Origin: Reticulitermes speratus
Taxonomy: Eukaryota > Arthropoda > Insecta > Blattodea > Rhinotermitidae
Direction: 5' to 3'
Assembly (NCBI GenBank): GCA_021186555.1
Contig: JAJKFL010000006.1
Location: 29,881,478 to 29,945,477 of the forward strand
Length of the DNA: 64,000 nt
The translations under genes were made by a program, and so were the position numbers. The notes under the pieces are model-generated. The model had not been told where the DNA came from. It saw only the letters and a list, made by a program, of their open reading frames with translations, and did no database searches. This document shows, piece after piece, positions 1 through 13,448 of the stretch; positions within the stretch are counted from its first letter, which is position 1, and the number at the start of each line of letters is the position of its first letter.

Positions 1-376
1 AACAAATAATAAATAGGGAAGTAAGAGAAACAAAGAAGGAAAAAACTAGGAAAGAAGAAAAGAATAGAAAGAAGAAATAAAGAAAAGATTAAGAAGCAAG
101 AGAAGGAAAATAATGAAAGGGAAATAAGGAAAAATGAAGGAATATATAAAGAAATAAATAAAACATTTTTATATACCCTATTATATTAATCAATATTGAG
201 ATATTTATATAGATCTGCATGCAGTGTTACGATGTAAGGTCAGTTTAGTCCACAATTAAAATTCCGTTCATGAAATCAAAGGCGAAATTACGTGACTATG
301 GAAGGGCACAGACAGAGAGCGAAAACAATTATCTACTACGTCCTTTATCTTTACACTTCACTTCATTTCTCTTTAC
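1..376 (-). other. Start of intron 5; purine-rich tract
   Basis: Positions 1-165 are almost pure purine on the plus strand (AAAG, GAAA and GGAAA runs), a low-complexity tract that becomes polypyrimidine in the nAChR transcript. The rest, up to the exon 5 donor, shows nothing recognisable. Confidence 0.6.
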
Positions 377-557
377 CTGAAAGCCGTCGTAGGTCCAAGA
401 CCCAAACTTCATGACGCATGTCTGCTCGTCGAACGGGAAATACTCGACGTCGATCTCACACGATGACTTATAGATGGCCGGCGGCTTCCATTCCACGCGA
501 CCTGTGTAGTTGAGCGTCGCCTTCGTTGCCAGTGTGACTTCGAAATTGCCATCAGCG
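377..557 (-). CDS. nAChRalpha: nAChR alpha exon 5: Cys-loop and loop B
   Basis: This 181-bp exon completes Asn113 and encodes residues 114-173, from [20 protein letters not shown] to SWTYDGFQ. It contains the Cys-loop [15 protein letters not shown] with 13 residues between the cysteines, the signature of the pentameric ligand-gated channel superfamily. It also holds the loop B motif GSWTYDG and an NYT glycosylation sequon. The acceptor is TTCTCAG and the donor CAG|GTAAAG. The open frame runs on past the donor for about 16 codons, but that part does not match the family and is intron. The next exon, expected to begin VDLRH-like, is off the left edge. Confidence 0.97.
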
Positions 558-1303
558 CTGAGAACAAAATTGTATTTTAAGAAACTCATCTGAATGGAAA
601 TTTCTGACTTCAAGGGATAATGCCTTTACATAGACACTTAAATATTTGCCAATACAACTGTCACTTAATGCTCAACTTAGGAAACTTATCTTGTTATGTG
701 AAGTAAAATTAAGATCAATAGGTTCTTTTAACAAAAGACAACCCGTTGTGGTTTTAAATAATTAACAATTAGTAAAAACACTATAAAACAACTATACTCC
801 TTTTGTAACAATATGTTTTACCAACGAGTTACATGTTTCGGTCCTACAGTACCATCACCAAGCTATATAAATTTAAACCAACTGGAGAGAAGGTAAAATA
901 TAAATATCACACATACATTTCTTGTGAGATCTCACATATTTTTTACAATTGTTGATGTTATTTAAATTGTTTCTTGGTAGCTTAAACTAGGTGATTTGCG
1001 CTTCTTGATAGTTTCTTACTCCAAATATTTTAAAGTAGCATGTATTTTAAAAATGTTTTGCGAAGATCTCTTTGAAGACAAAGATATGGGCTTAAATTTT
1101 GAAATTAAAGCATTTTGGTTTATCAGGACACGTTTGGATGTGTGTGGAATGTTCCTTTCCTTTCTTTCACTCTGCTTTTCACCTATGCAATGACGTATTT
1201 TCTGGTCTTTGAAATGATTTAAACACTGCGTATACAATTCAGTTATCTGAACAACATATTTTACTTATGAGATATTACAATAATTTTATTCTTCGTAATT
1301 ATT

Positions 1304-1565
1304 TTTTTTCCAATGGCGTAACAGGCCTTAGTGGGCCAGGACCTCCTTATTATCGAGGCTTCACGATCACACTCAGTTACATATACCACACTCGGTAGGA
1401 CTCCTCTGGACGAGAGATCAGCTCGACGAAGGACCTCTACCTGACAACACACAAAACTCACAAGAGACAGACATCCGTGCCCCCGGTGAGATTCAAACCC
1501 ACAATCCCAGCAAGTGAACGGCCGCAGACCCACGTCTTAGACCGCGCGGCCACTGGGATCGGCTT
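1304..1565 (-). mobile_element. SINE1, full length (tRNA-Leu-like head)
   Basis: It is flanked by GTAATTATT (1295-1303 and 1566-1574). The head is on the right in minus orientation, with the GGTCTAAGGCG D-arm typical of tRNA-Leu and a degenerate B box (GGTTTGAATC). A body with AGGAGTCCTACC and an A tail follow. SINE1 copies share this layout. They are mobilised in trans and have no coding capacity. Confidence 0.8.
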
Positions 1566-1663
1566 GTAATTATTAGGAAGATTTGTATTTAGATTTATTT
1601 ATTTTTCAATTACGTCTTTGCTGGTTTATGTAACGGCCTTGAGGAGCTTCCCATGATATTAAT

Positions 1664-1704
1664 GCTATCCCTGGTGACGTCCAATTAGCCGAAACATGTC
1701 AGAT
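1664..1704 (+). repeat. Decayed hammerhead-like remnant in intron 4
   Basis: CTGGTGA, a weak hairpin, then GAAACATGTC (1691-1700) resemble the family. The core A6 is G and stem I does not pair. Confidence 0.3.
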
Positions 1705-1982
1705 TGTGAATAAGTGACATGTGTATATTTATAAAGTGCACCTGGTTGGTTATATCATTTTTCGAGGTGGATACTTCCCGAATAGCAGTCAAATGTGTGC
1801 CCGCTTGAGTCAGTTTTTACGATGCCTAGAAAACTCGGTTCTTCAGGGAAAGAAGTCGATCAGTGTCTTAACTGCCTGACATGTGATACGGCATATACAA
1901 GTACACACTAATACATTATATGTCCATTCACATTACAGTCGACATTTTTTGCGCTGACTTGCTCTGCTTAGTCTCGACTCAC

Positions 1983-2092
1983 TTATTGTACAGAACGATA
2001 TCTGGTCTCCAGATGTGGTCAGAGGGCACATGTAACATCTCCACTCCACCATACTCCTTAGGGTCCCACTGTAGCTTATAGTCAAACCACGC
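1983..2092 (-). CDS. nAChRalpha: nAChR alpha exon 4: loop A region
   Basis: This 110-bp exon enters in phase 0 and leaves in phase 2, with a TTGCAG acceptor and AA|GTGAGT donor. It encodes [36 protein letters not shown] and two bases of the next Asn (residues 77-113). [11 protein letters not shown] is the loop A segment that lines the agonist pocket. The 110-bp length is the standard fourth exon of insect nAChR alpha genes. Some family members have an alternative exon 4. I saw no second copy here. Confidence 0.96.
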
Positions 2093-4799
2093 CTGCAACA
2101 AAAATGGTTTCCATTACCGCAGGTCAGCAATTACTGAAATGTCCTTAATGCAACTCACCACGTGTAACTGAATTTCAACAATTAAACACCAACCAACCAC
2201 CTTCATGGAGCGGGCATTTGTCATGAACAGAATAATGAATCATCAGCGTACGTACAGGTTAGAGAATTTCTTGACAATCTGATCAATTATCGTCATTTAA
2301 ATGACTCACTGTCCTATTTGTTTAGCTATAAACGCTTAAAAAAGAGGAAATTTGAAATAATCTAATTTTAGGTATTACTATTTTCGATATATTGACGAAC
2401 CTTAAAACCCGGTGTCTGGAGAGCGTGGGTGATGTTACGAACGTTAACTTAAGAAATTTGGAAATAAATAACATAGCTTGTTATAACATGAAGCTTTAGA
2501 ATTAGTCAGGCGGGACTAAAGAGGGGAATAGAAATACTGTTAATATTTTTGTATTATTTGCAAATAGTATTACTTTCAGACTTTGAACATAAGGCTAACG
2601 GCTTGTTTAGAAGTAATGAGAAGAAATTAAAAATACACTACATATCTGACTACCTAACTGACTGACTGATTCCATGGAACAAAACCCGTCTTCATCACAC
2701 CCATGTCAACACTTGAGCTCTCGCTCCTTCTATATCTTAAAGAGTTATAACAGTTGATTTGCAAATACTCTCACCGTTCCCTGAGTCTAGCAAAATTGGC
2801 GAGATAGCGAGCAGAAATTAAAAGTGATCATGATGTGAAATTTGAGTTTCTCACCGCGCAGATTCATATTTTTCTGAATGAAATGCCTGTGGTTTGGTAG
2901 ATAGTGACAAACGTTTCGGAAGAAGCTTATGCCCTGAAAATAGAGGCAATAGTTTTCTGTGAAATGTTTGTATCCACTTATCAACTTACACGACATCAAA
3001 TCCCAGAAGAGAAAAATATTTAATCACTAATTTTTTTTCAAATTTATGTTAAGAGTTCGGCATTACCTGTCCAAATATTTTGCCACAGCAATTGAAAGTT
3101 GAAGACAGGTAAATAACATGATAATAAACCAATATTCGATTGGAGTAAGAAACGTTTTGTAATCGTCAGCAGTATAATCTGATTAAAATTGCGGTGCGTA
3201 AACTGAATAAACCAATCAGCATTACAAAACTGATGCCGTTCCTCTTCAGCAGTAGCTGTTTTATTCTGGACTATACTTTCTTGCGTTACGGCACTGTGTA
3301 TTCTCGCAAACAAAGGCACCATGTCCTTCTGAATGTGGCTAACGATTTGTGACACTACGAGGATTCATATCATAGAGGACACTAACCTAATTTTCAAGTC
3401 CTTGAAAATCTCGGATCTCATGCAGCTATACTTTTGCCATTAAAGGGTGTTTAGTAGTTGCTCGTTGTTAATTTAACTGGGTTCTACAAACAGCTTCAGT
3501 ATCTGGGTAATGCTGTGGCATTCCTTGTTCAAATACCGACGTCAGCTCTCCATACTTAAACAGTGTCGTGGGACTGGATTCTAATTTAGCGTCATAAGAA
3601 AACAGGGGACTGAAATGACGCTATTACACCGGATCTTAGTTGCAAAATTAACAAGTCATTCGACACAGCAAAGTATTAGAAAACTTTGATTTTAACTTTT
3701 AAATATTCAACAATTTGGACGTTTCCTATCGTTTCAGGCTAAAAATCCACAATATTTCTCCGTCTTCAGGTGGAGCGGGAAAAGGGATAACTTACTCTGG
3801 TGGGCCCATTAGAAAGAGCTACTCTATACACGAACAATTAGCCTATCTCCTACTTGTAGGTGCACATGTGAATGTAATGACACTACCCACATTACTCCAA
3901 ACTGTAATTCTGATTCCCTTTTAATCGACAAACTTATGATTTTATTGAATGTTTCCTGTATGACGTATCTTACTACGAATAGAAGAAACACAGATAAATT
4001 CCTTAAAATGTGCATTGTGTAACCTTGCAGTGCTAATTCTTATTGACCAGTCTTATTTTGGCAAAGGATATGGAAATTATAACCTGGCACCCTCAAGTAC
4101 AGGGAAGCAACTCCAAGCTTCTGTGACTTAAAAGTCCTTTTGAAACTGAGCCAATCAGCTTTAGTGCCCTAATCATGTTTTCAAAATTATAACCAATTTA
4201 AAGCCGTGGTTTGATCTATGCCTCCCTCTTGGCTTGAAGCACTAAAACACGCCCATTTTTTAATTGTGCTTGGAACAGGCTGTAGGAAGGCGGGCATTTT
4301 TCAGACGTCATATTATTTATTACACGCAACATGCTAGAATCCTGTTTATGTGTGTACCATCAAACGTAATTTTAAAAAAATTATAAAATCCACGCTACGG
4401 CCATATTTACACTTGAGAAAACGTGATCAATAACACAGGTACATCAATAGCAGTTAGTATATCATTGAAGATGTGCCTCATATATTTATCTATTTTAAAA
4501 TTGTAATAAATCGCTACTTTCAGGCGCATTATACTTATGTTATTGGAGCCCAGTTTTTCAATCAGTTCTTTAAAGCCTAGAGGTTAATGTGCATACAGAC
4601 TGTTTTAACACTAATAGTTCTGAATTTTGCTCACGCTGTCTATTTACGTGTTTTGTATGATTCTACTATCAAACAGAGTTTCTTCTCCTACACAACAATA
4701 ATATCTTGGTTTTTATAAGGGAAACACTCTGTGCTTTGTGACAGATACGACCTAAATCTATAGGTATAGCGCAAATTGATTTTAGTCTCTAACATTGTT

Positions 4800-4975
4800 C
4801 AGGCCTGAGTTCGATCCAGAGACAGCCTATGTGGGATTTTTGGTGTAAAATGTAGCAATCGGATAGGTTTTTCCTTCAGTACGTCCTCTTCCCCTGTCAC
4901 TATCTTTGCACTAGTGCTGCATAGGCATTTTCATCTTAATATTACCGTAACAAGGACAAACGGGCTAAGCCTGAT
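4800..4975 (+). mobile_element. Old, diverged SINE2 relative
   Basis: GAGTTCGATCC, then CCTATGTGGGATTTTTGGTG, CCCCTGTCACTATC and CACTAGTGCTGCAT follow the order of SINE2 landmarks at low similarity. Confidence 0.45.
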
Positions 4976-6966
4976 AACCTTCAAACAAAGCGGTGCTGTT
5001 TCTTATAACGGGACAGCAATGGACAGGAAAATTCTTTCATATTGTTAGTTTTAAAGGTTATAAATATAACATAAAATACTGAGCTATAGCAACAACATAA
5101 CCACTGCATGTTTAATAATGATAACTAAGTCCATAAAGTAAAGTCTTTGAAAAATCTGCGTCAAGAAATTCTCAACTTTCTATCAGACCCGAAGGTTCGT
5201 TATTTTGTTCACAAGAATTTGCCGCTATTTCCTATCTGGATCCAGATAAATCCAATCAACGTTCTGCCAAACTACTCCTTTAAGATGAATTTCAGTATCA
5301 TCTTACCATCTAGGCCTAGGTCTGAGAAGCTGTCTTTTTCCTTCAGCTTTAGCAACCAAAGTATTTTCAGCATTTTCAAGCGTTCTGAATGCGAAGTAAC
5401 GACATTTATCGCGATCGGTAAATTCGGTTTAGCATCTACGTATGTGCGTGCGTGGGTGTATAGTGTATATGTGTGCGTATGATTGTTTGTATGTGTGTAT
5501 GTATGTACTTGGTTCTATGTGCGTTTTATTGAATTCTCTGTGATATCTGTGTTGCTTAGGAACATATCTCGCCCACGCCCTTTATTTGCCTCCCCTCAGT
5601 AACTAAGTGGCATTGAGAATACGTCTGACGTTTTGAATTCCGAAGAAAAACTTCCCCGTTCCTTAACCTCTTAAGCGACAAGTAAAAGTTAACTCTCTGA
5701 GAGAAAGAAGTACCAAATTATTTTTTCGTACCGTTAATTTAGTCTCCAAACGCAGCATCATGTACCATCACATGCATTCTGTACCAATTCCTGCCTGAGT
5801 ACTGCATTATATTCAGTTAACGTATTAAGAATTTGAACAGTGAATGGGAGATGTGAGAGACTCTTTATTTCTGGGGGGAGGGGGAAATAACATAATTTTT
5901 AGGGCTTCATGCTTCGCCCGCTTGTCCTTCTGTTGTGAATGTTATGAAAATAACATCTGAATAGTAAAAAATAGCGGCCTCAGATAATGAGGATAAATTT
6001 GATTTTATGATAAACGGTTAAATGCAAATTTGAAATACAGTGTGATAGTCTTACAGAAATTAATTTTAACCAATGTTAATAGCATGATAATATCCAGTTT
6101 CTGCCTCACAAAGAATATTGTATCCCCATTACACAGAGCAGTCAGTTAATAATGTTGAGGGAAGTAATGTCTGTTCAGTTTGAGAACCACAGAAAAGGCA
6201 TAGAGCGCTCTGCGGCCAGCAGAATGCACAGATTTGTACGCTGAGGCAGCTGATCAAATGTAGTAATTATTGTGCTTTAAAGGGATATCCTCGTCATTCA
6301 CACAGCCGTCTACCCGCTACCGACACTTAACGCTGGTTTCGCTGCAGTTCTCTTAGGAATATCAACTAAGAATTCCGCTCATAAATTTACGGGTGACAAG
6401 CAGTCCGACAGCCACGTAGAGAGATAAGACAGTTCAAAGTTTCTTATAGCGAATTCATAATTTTTTACAACTTATCTACTGTTCACTGAACGGTGGGTGT
6501 ACTTTGCCTCAATGTCAGCGCCGCGCTGACTCATCAACTTTTCTGACACCTTTGTGTTGCGGGTTAATCTTCAAGACTTACAGTAGGTTTTCCCGCAACT
6601 TAGTAGTTTATATTGTTTTTTACATGAGAGAGAAACATATTTTTATTTTATTAATCATTTGATGGAGCATATTAAGAAATAATTTACAGTTCTTTGGTTA
6701 TAATTTCATAATAAGTGATAAATAATCTAATATTAATTTTTACATAGAAATTGCAATTCAATAGATAATAAAAGATTTACATGCTACACAAACCAGCAGT
6801 TTGGCTATAATACCTTGCAAGATCTGGGTCTTGAAAGCAGAGTATTTTGAGTAATCACAATTTCCATATAAGAATTGACGCTGAATTACAACTGTGTTGC
6901 ATTATTTCTCCTAGGTCCTAAGTGGACCCTGTTCGATTTCCCTAATTAAGAAAGAATAGTTCTTTT

Positions 6967-7072
6967 TCCTGATTAGCACACAGCGTGTTTAAGGTACTCC
7001 AGTCCGCCGTTACCAGCGTCTTGATTAGTACGCAGTGCTTTGAATTTACTCCACTCTAACCGTAGCGTAAGG
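6967..7072 (+). repeat. Imperfect tandem duplication (about 53 bp x 2)
   Basis: The two copies (about 6967-7019 and 7020-7072) share TGATTAG-ACGCAG, a TACTCCA block and CCGT-AGCGT near their ends. No function is suggested. Confidence 0.5.
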
Positions 7073-7193
7073 TTTATTCTATAATTGCTCTAGTGAGCAG
7101 ACTCGTGTACATTTTATTAATCATATTTTATACTGTTTTCTTGTGGTCTATAGTTCTTATGGCATTGTCATATGTTATTTTTATACTTCGTAT

Positions 7194-7494
7194 GATGAGG
7201 TACGCGGTGGCGCAGTTGGTTGAGGCATTGCGCTACCAGCTGGAAGGTTGAGGGTTAGGTTCCCGGTGGGGTCATTGGAATTTTTTATTGACTTAATCCT
7301 TTCAGCCGCACTGTGTCCCTGGGGTTGACTCAGCCTCTAACAGAAATGAATACCAGGGATGTCTCCTGGGGGTAAAGGCGGCCGGTGCGTAGGGCTGAGA
7401 ACCTTTCCACCTTCTTGTGCTGATTTTCTAGAAATTCTGGAAGCCTCAAACTCCTGGAGCCCTAAGGGCCTGTCCAGAGTAGCTGTACCTTATT
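7194..7494 (+). mobile_element. SINE4, full length, 10-bp TSD
   Basis: It is flanked by TACTTCGTAT (7184-7193 and 7495-7504). The head GCGGTGGCGCAGTTGGTTGAG has a decayed B box. The body contains TCAGCCGCACTGTG, CTCAGCCTCTAACAG and GGTAAAGGCGGCCGGTGCGTAGGG. Confidence 0.75.
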
Positions 7495-8442
7495 TACTTC
7501 GTATCATATATTCTCTTTCTTGTATTCTCCTTTTACCTGTAATTGGTTTCTTGATTTTGTCAGCCACTTTAAAAGTTTATTGAATTATTACTCTTGTTGC
7601 TATTGATCGTAAACTTAATGGAAGGGGCTTCTTAGACATGTCTGACTCCAAGGGCTTTGTTCAGAATTTAGTTTTCATCTTCTGCACAAAGTTCTTCCTC
7701 TCGATTTGTTTTCGTTCTTTGCCAGCATCAGTGAAAGTCAAGCCCGGCACTATGTATCATTAATCTCCTTCACCAGAAACAATAACTAGACACAGCATTG
7801 GCTAGAGAAAAGTTGGCAATACGGCATTACAAGTAGACTAGTGGAAAAGTCCATTGAGAATTCAACAGAATGTTTCTTTATTGATGAAGGTATGTACAAA
7901 TCTAGACCGTCTGATGATTAACGTTATTTGTAAGACACTGAGGGTCTAGTCTAAGTAAAAGTATGTGCATTTCGAGACGTCTGGAGATAAACGCCGTCTG
8001 TCTGCTTGTGGTAGGAACTACATCCCCTATGCGTGAATCACATATGCATTTAGTCAAAACATGAATCTTCACATTGCATATATATACAAGTAGCTGCAGA
8101 CAGGCACATAAAACAAATAATCCTACAGCGTAGCTCTGCACCCAGACATTTTGTTTGGTAGTCACGAATTTAAATAAATCTCTAAAAAAACCGCATTATT
8201 TTTTGCATTTTAAATTACCCTTCACAAAGAAAACACAGTTATCAATGCAAAGGTTTTTGACTGAATTCACAGACTGGAACGGCATGTCGACCGCGGAATT
8301 TCAGAGCACTTCCTGCACATGGATGAATCTGCAACTGAATTCATAATGTACTACTGCTCATTGTATATTAACTTCATATTTGCATCCTATCTCAAATATT
8401 TTCCCCTCTAGCCTCCGCTCAATCAAAATTGTGTCTGAAAAT

Positions 8443-8731
8443 CAGGGCAGGATTTACGTATAAGCTAGACAAGCTACAGCTTATGGCCTCACATTAGAAA
8501 GGTCCTCAGTGAGACCGCCTCACTAAAAAATTAAATTCGTTTGTAAATACTGAAAATCACAATACAAAATAATTACAAAAGTTAGTAAAAATGAATGTAT
8601 ATATGCAATTTAGCATTTTATACTTGCCGTTCCACAAGCATAAACAACTATTAAACCTAAAATTTAGTGGAGGGGGAAGGGCCTCTTAAATGTTACAGCG
8701 TAGGGCCCACAACACGCTTAAATCCGTCCTG
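8443..8731. mobile_element. hAT-like MITE
   Basis: The left end CAGGGCAGGATTTACG and right end CTTAAATCCGTCCTG are imperfect terminal inverted repeats starting CAGGG/CAGGA. The flanks CTGAAAAT and GTGAAACT match at 6 of 8 bases, fitting the 8-bp TSD of hAT elements. There is no coding content. Confidence 0.5.
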
Positions 8732-8876
8732 GGTGAAACTAAAAATTCTTAGCTAAGTATCAGGACTTCTTGAAACGGAGATCGGTCAATGTTAAGGAAG
8801 CCACAAAGAGCTATGGAAACGTGTACATAAGTATATCCAAGCTCCAAGCGGAAGTGGGACCAAGTTGTGTATTGTG

Positions 8877-9226
8877 GCCGTGTCATTATCATTATCATTA
8901 TCAGTGGCACTACAGCCTTAAGTGGGCCTTGGCCTCTTCTACGATTCTCCCCCATCCATCTCTATTCTTAGTGTCTATCTTCCAGTTTCTATGGCGTTCG
9001 TTACAGAGAGATCAGTCCAGCGTTTCTTCTTAGATGATCCTTAAAATTTTTCTTTTTATGGGCTGAGGTGTTCAGCCCCACGGCCGTCCCTCAACATGGA
9101 GGACTAGGCCTCCGTATTTATATTCCCAGAGACATGTTAGCCCGGTTTTACCGCCAGGCACTGGATAGCTTGGCTACCTCAGGATTGCGACATCCTACCC
9201 ACTTAGTAAGCCAGTGAGGGGATAAT
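8877..9226 (+). repeat. Likely dispersed repeat: ATTATC microsatellite plus conserved-looking body
   Basis: A CATTAT run (8884-8902) leads into GTGGCACTACAGCCTTAAGTGG, a phrase common in arthropod repeats. A GC-richer block at 9060-9226 follows. The class is not recognised. Confidence 0.35.
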
Positions 9227-10261
9227 TTTTAAATATCTATTAGAGAATATCTTAATGTGAATCTTTACGTGTGGGCAAATGGTTTGCTAGAGATAGTGTT
9301 GGCCACATTCGAGAGATCGTTATGTCCGAATACCGCATAATTAACGAATTCAATAATTGAAATTAATTCACTTAATTTAATCTTAATAGTGCATAGAAAC
9401 GGGGAAAACAAGCTACAGGAAGGCAACTGCGTACAAATAAGTAGAAGTGCTATAAAGTGTTATAAATATTAACAGCAATAAAGTATAAAAACCAAATTCG
9501 CATTGGAAGAAAATGGTGTAAGCCTAGAGAGTTCTGTCAAAAGGCAACCATCATCAGTTATTGAATCATTATTAGATATCCTTAAGAAAGTTAAATAAAT
9601 ACAATTCGGTCTACATTTATTAATATTCGTGTAGACTACGTACGCCGAAGAAATACACCTGGCTAAAGGATGAGCGATGAGCAAATTACTTTATTTTGAA
9701 AACATTGCAAAGAAAGAGGCCATTGACTTATCGCCACCTGTGTTGAAGTCTTGACAAATTCGACTTAATATACTTTCATATTTATTGTCACAAATGCCAG
9801 TAACAATTCTGATTATAGCGCAAGAATAAAAACTACGTTCAAATTCTTTGTGCTTTCAACAAACCAATCAATCCAGTCCATCTCCAGGGGAGAGATGTCT
9901 ACTCAAATTTATATTGCATTAGGATGTTTTATAGAAACATAAGAATATCCATAGCAAAGGGAAAGGTCCAAGGTAAAGAATCAAGCACAGCACTTTTAAA
10001 TTTTAAGAGAAAATACAACATACATCGAACTAATTCTGGAACTTACTGTACAAAAGTCCCAAAAGAGTTACCAAATTGTCTACGAACCGATGAATTCTCT
10101 TTGCTTTACGAGTAAAATACTTAGCAAAGTGTGTTTTTACTTGTATTTATTTTCATTACGTAATCGAAAAACCACTTCTACACAAAATTAATATCAGCCT
10201 GCAGACTTACAAGCCTCAACACTCTTAGTACTAAAATATACGTTCAAATTATTAGTTGTTA

Positions 10262-10510
10262 AAGTTAAACTAAAAATATCCTTAAAAAATCAGTGAAAAT
10301 TAAGGACCCTAATGTAGATCCGCGTGGAACGCCAAAATTCATAATGTAACAAGAATAAAGGTAAAGGAAATTGGAAATGAGTTTCTTCTATTGGTCCAAT
10401 AGCCATATAACCATCTAACAGAACTAGACGACAATACAAAATTGCTAAGTTTACAAAGATGCAGGGATGGGTGATTGTCGAAATCATGATTTAAATGAAA
10501 AAAAGAAAAT
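10262..10510 (-). pseudogene. LINE reverse transcriptase fragment (CR1/Jockey-like)
   Basis: One minus-strand frame reads FDNHPSLHLCKLSNFVLSSS and then SVRWLYGYWTNRRNSF. This aligns with the RT segment between the first catalytic Asp block and the GVPQGS motif of non-LTR elements. After a frameshift near 10330 another frame gives NFGVPRGSTLGSLIF, the GVPQGS(V)LGPLLF motif. The FADD catalytic block and the rest of the ORF are not visible. It is a decayed, non-functional fragment in intron 3. Confidence 0.6.
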
Positions 10511-13167
10511 AATTTGTCCTTCAATATCCACCACCACAACAGTATTAAGATGTGAATAAATCCGCAGAATTGAAATAATATACTCCGAAACCAATCTGAG
10601 AGGGATAAAATTTGTGTCTAAAATAACGATGATGTTAAAATACAGTTAATTCAAATACTTATGAAAACTATTATGCACAGAGGTGAATCTCTGATTACAA
10701 ACACAGGAATACTAATTTTTAAAAAGATGGAACAACAATGGTTTCTTCCACAAGAAGGAGAATATCTATGATTACATGAATCAGAGTTAAAAGACCCTTA
10801 AAAATATGAAGATGTCATTTGATTAAAAAGGCTGGGAGTCCATTAATACGAACATAATTTGAAGGTTTCAAGACGAGCTATTTGACTTCTTTAAGAGAAA
10901 AAAGGGACGTAAGAAAATGGTCGAGGTTACAAAATGAGGAATAAATATTGGGTTATTTGAGTTAAAAATAGACTTGAACTGATATACAAAGGCTTCGCCT
11001 ATCTTTCTAAAATCATTAGCAATCTGGTAACTAATTTTAAATTTAATAAATTACTATTTTTTCTTTTAAAGCTAAAAATATTTCCATGACTACTTACGTT
11101 GATTTTCAAGCCTCTCACAAACGGAATTTAACCTTTGCCCTCTGTTTGACTTAGGAGTGATTTTAAAAATTCGCCAATTTCTATAAACTTTTGATTTATT
11201 ATTATAAGAAAAATAATGGCTTATTTGTTGATGTAGGGCCTCAAAATACTAGAAACCCAATATTAAATCTTGGACTTCTTGGATTACTTGCAGGGATCAA
11301 ATTGATTTAGGGAATCTCTAGCAACTTGTTGAATGAAAAATGAACAGGTAACTGCTTATGGAAACCAGAGAATTTTGAAGATGAAATTTCATAAAGAAGT
11401 GCTTAATTAACACCTGCATAATTCCAACATAAACAAAAAGAAAATTTCAGAAACTATGCCAGCAATAAACTAAATTCAGTAAAAAATTGAAGCTGTAAGT
11501 TTTTAAAAGAACAAATAAGTGTTTTGATATAGTGACGTCAATGTCGGAAGTGTCTGAATGCACAAGATCATTAAAGCCCTTGTCAAGAACATGGTATAGT
11601 TGCACTAATTAAGCGCAACATAGCATACAGCATTACGAATAATGTCAGCTGTAATATCGGGGTAGTAATGTGAGTTAGTAACAATACAATCGTGCTCGGT
11701 CTAAACACAAATTTGGTCTTGAACGTGATTAGAAGGAACACGATTACATTATTATTATTATTATTGTGATATTGTAAACAAAACGAGGATGGATAGCCTT
11801 AAGGTTGTGAGTTAGCTGAGTAAAAACCATTAATCCAACCATAATTGAAAATATTAAAATCCCCAGAAGTACGAGTATAACATGGCAAATTTTTGGATAA
11901 AACTGAATTTCCGGGCGTTCCGAATAACGTTCGGTGCGTCAGTATTCGTTTCAGGGAAAAATAATATGTTCCAGTAAGCAAATTAGAAAGGCCAAGGACT
12001 AAAATTTCAGCACAAAGTTATTCGTTAGTAAGTTCAAGATCATGGCTGCCTTTAAATGTAGCAAATATCACTGAAAGATAAACTTGAATAAAAATATTCC
12101 TTTCTTATTAAAAATACCAAATACATATGCAAGGAGGTTTTAGTTTTTAAACAGAATTTTACAGCCACGCCTTAGTTATGCAAATAGTTTTTAGTGTTGA
12201 GCAAAAATATTTTCAAAAATAGGTAAATTTTTGTAACTAATTGCTATCTTTTCGGGAAAAATATCGATGTAATTAAAGAATTCTTCAGGACACGTCAAAA
12301 GGCTATGAAATGCTAGTGTACCTGTCGCCCAAAATGATGCGCTAAGAAGACGGTTCGTTTCCGCTCTGCGTCAGAATGTCACTAACAGGAGTAATCAACA
12401 TTGTGTTCGGTGACATCATAGCAACAGCAGAGGGAGCTGCTGTGTTAATAAGCTTACCAGGTGTTTTGGAGAGGTACACCTAATCAGGAGTGGGTTTACC
12501 GTATTAAGGGGCAATTAGGTACCTAGTAGAACAAACACCAGTCTTGTGAATGAATGCAAATTCCACTTCAATACCCCAAATACGAACGGATGCATACATA
12601 TCTGGTTTCTTTTCTAATCTGGCGCAAAATAAATTCTGTCAGCTTTTATGCATCATTGGTATTACCTCAGAATTAAATAGTTAAAAGATAAAGGTCTCTG
12701 GCATTTCCTTTTTCAGAATAATTTGAAGAGACGCCAAATTTTTTACCCAAGTCGAAAGCTGGTGGCGATCGTTTATTGCGCTAAATATTGTGGTGCTGGT
12801 GTGGATTGTTGTGTAACCGTAAATTAGGTTGTGGTTTTTTGTGCTTTAAAACCATCAGCTGTCACGTACAGTGAAAGAAACTGAAGCAGCAAGCCAATAA
12901 GCTTTGCGTCACTGTACGACATAACATCAGTCAGATGAAGACGACGCAGTAAAAACCAGTGACATTGCTTCTTGCTGCGACTGTTGTTGATAATCCTGTA
13001 GTGAAGATATAAAACCAGCAATGAAGATGTAGGTACACTGTGAGAAACCTCTTTAAATTTTATTTAAAATACTCATTATCTTCACACACTTGTTGAACAA
13101 CTTGTTGAATCTTTACGAAGCACCTGAACTAAATTTTCAACCAAATTATGAGTAACAGGTCAATAAG

Positions 13168-13319
13168 TCGGTTTTCCCCTGTCAATTTCATTACACTAGT
13201 GCTCCATTAATTGTAAAACTTGGTAAAAAAACTGCTCATCTTCATCACAGGGTTGCACAAGAAGCCTTAAGGCTGCGGTGCGTCCGTCTGCTGCGGGGCC
13301 CTTCACCAAGCAAAAAGAA
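13168..13319 (+). mobile_element. SINE2, 5'-truncated, 14-bp TSD
   Basis: Only the distal body is present, from CGGTTTTCCCCTGTCAATTT to the tail GGGGCCCTTCACC plus A-rich end. Even so it is flanked by a perfect AACAGGTCAATAAG (13154-13167 and 13320-13333). The tRNA-like promoter was therefore missing at insertion, as expected for target-primed reverse transcription that stopped early. Confidence 0.8.
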
Positions 13320-13428
13320 AACAGGTCAATAAGGAGCAAGTCAATCTAACACAACTCTAAATAAACTGGCGTGTTAGACTGATTTATATGTGTTTAACAC
13401 AAAGGAATATATCAAACTTCTTTTCCTA

Positions 13429-13448
13429 CCCCCCCCCCCCCCCCCCCC
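13429..13448. repeat. Poly-C run (20 C)
   Basis: A homopolymer of 20 C, about 110 bp from the tail of a truncated SINE2. The length is likely to be unreliable in an assembly. Confidence 0.9.

Larger units (their letters stand above)
558..1982 (-). other. Intron 4 (1.4 kb)
   Basis: It holds one complete SINE1 copy (1304-1565) and a decayed hammerhead-like motif (1664-1704). I see nothing else in 558-1290 or 1720-1982. The short open frames there have no family resemblance. Confidence 0.8.

Noticed and set aside
329-376. Continuation of the nAChR exon 5 reading frame past 377.
   Set aside because: A consensus donor CAG|GTAAAG ends the exon. The following residues do not match the receptor family.
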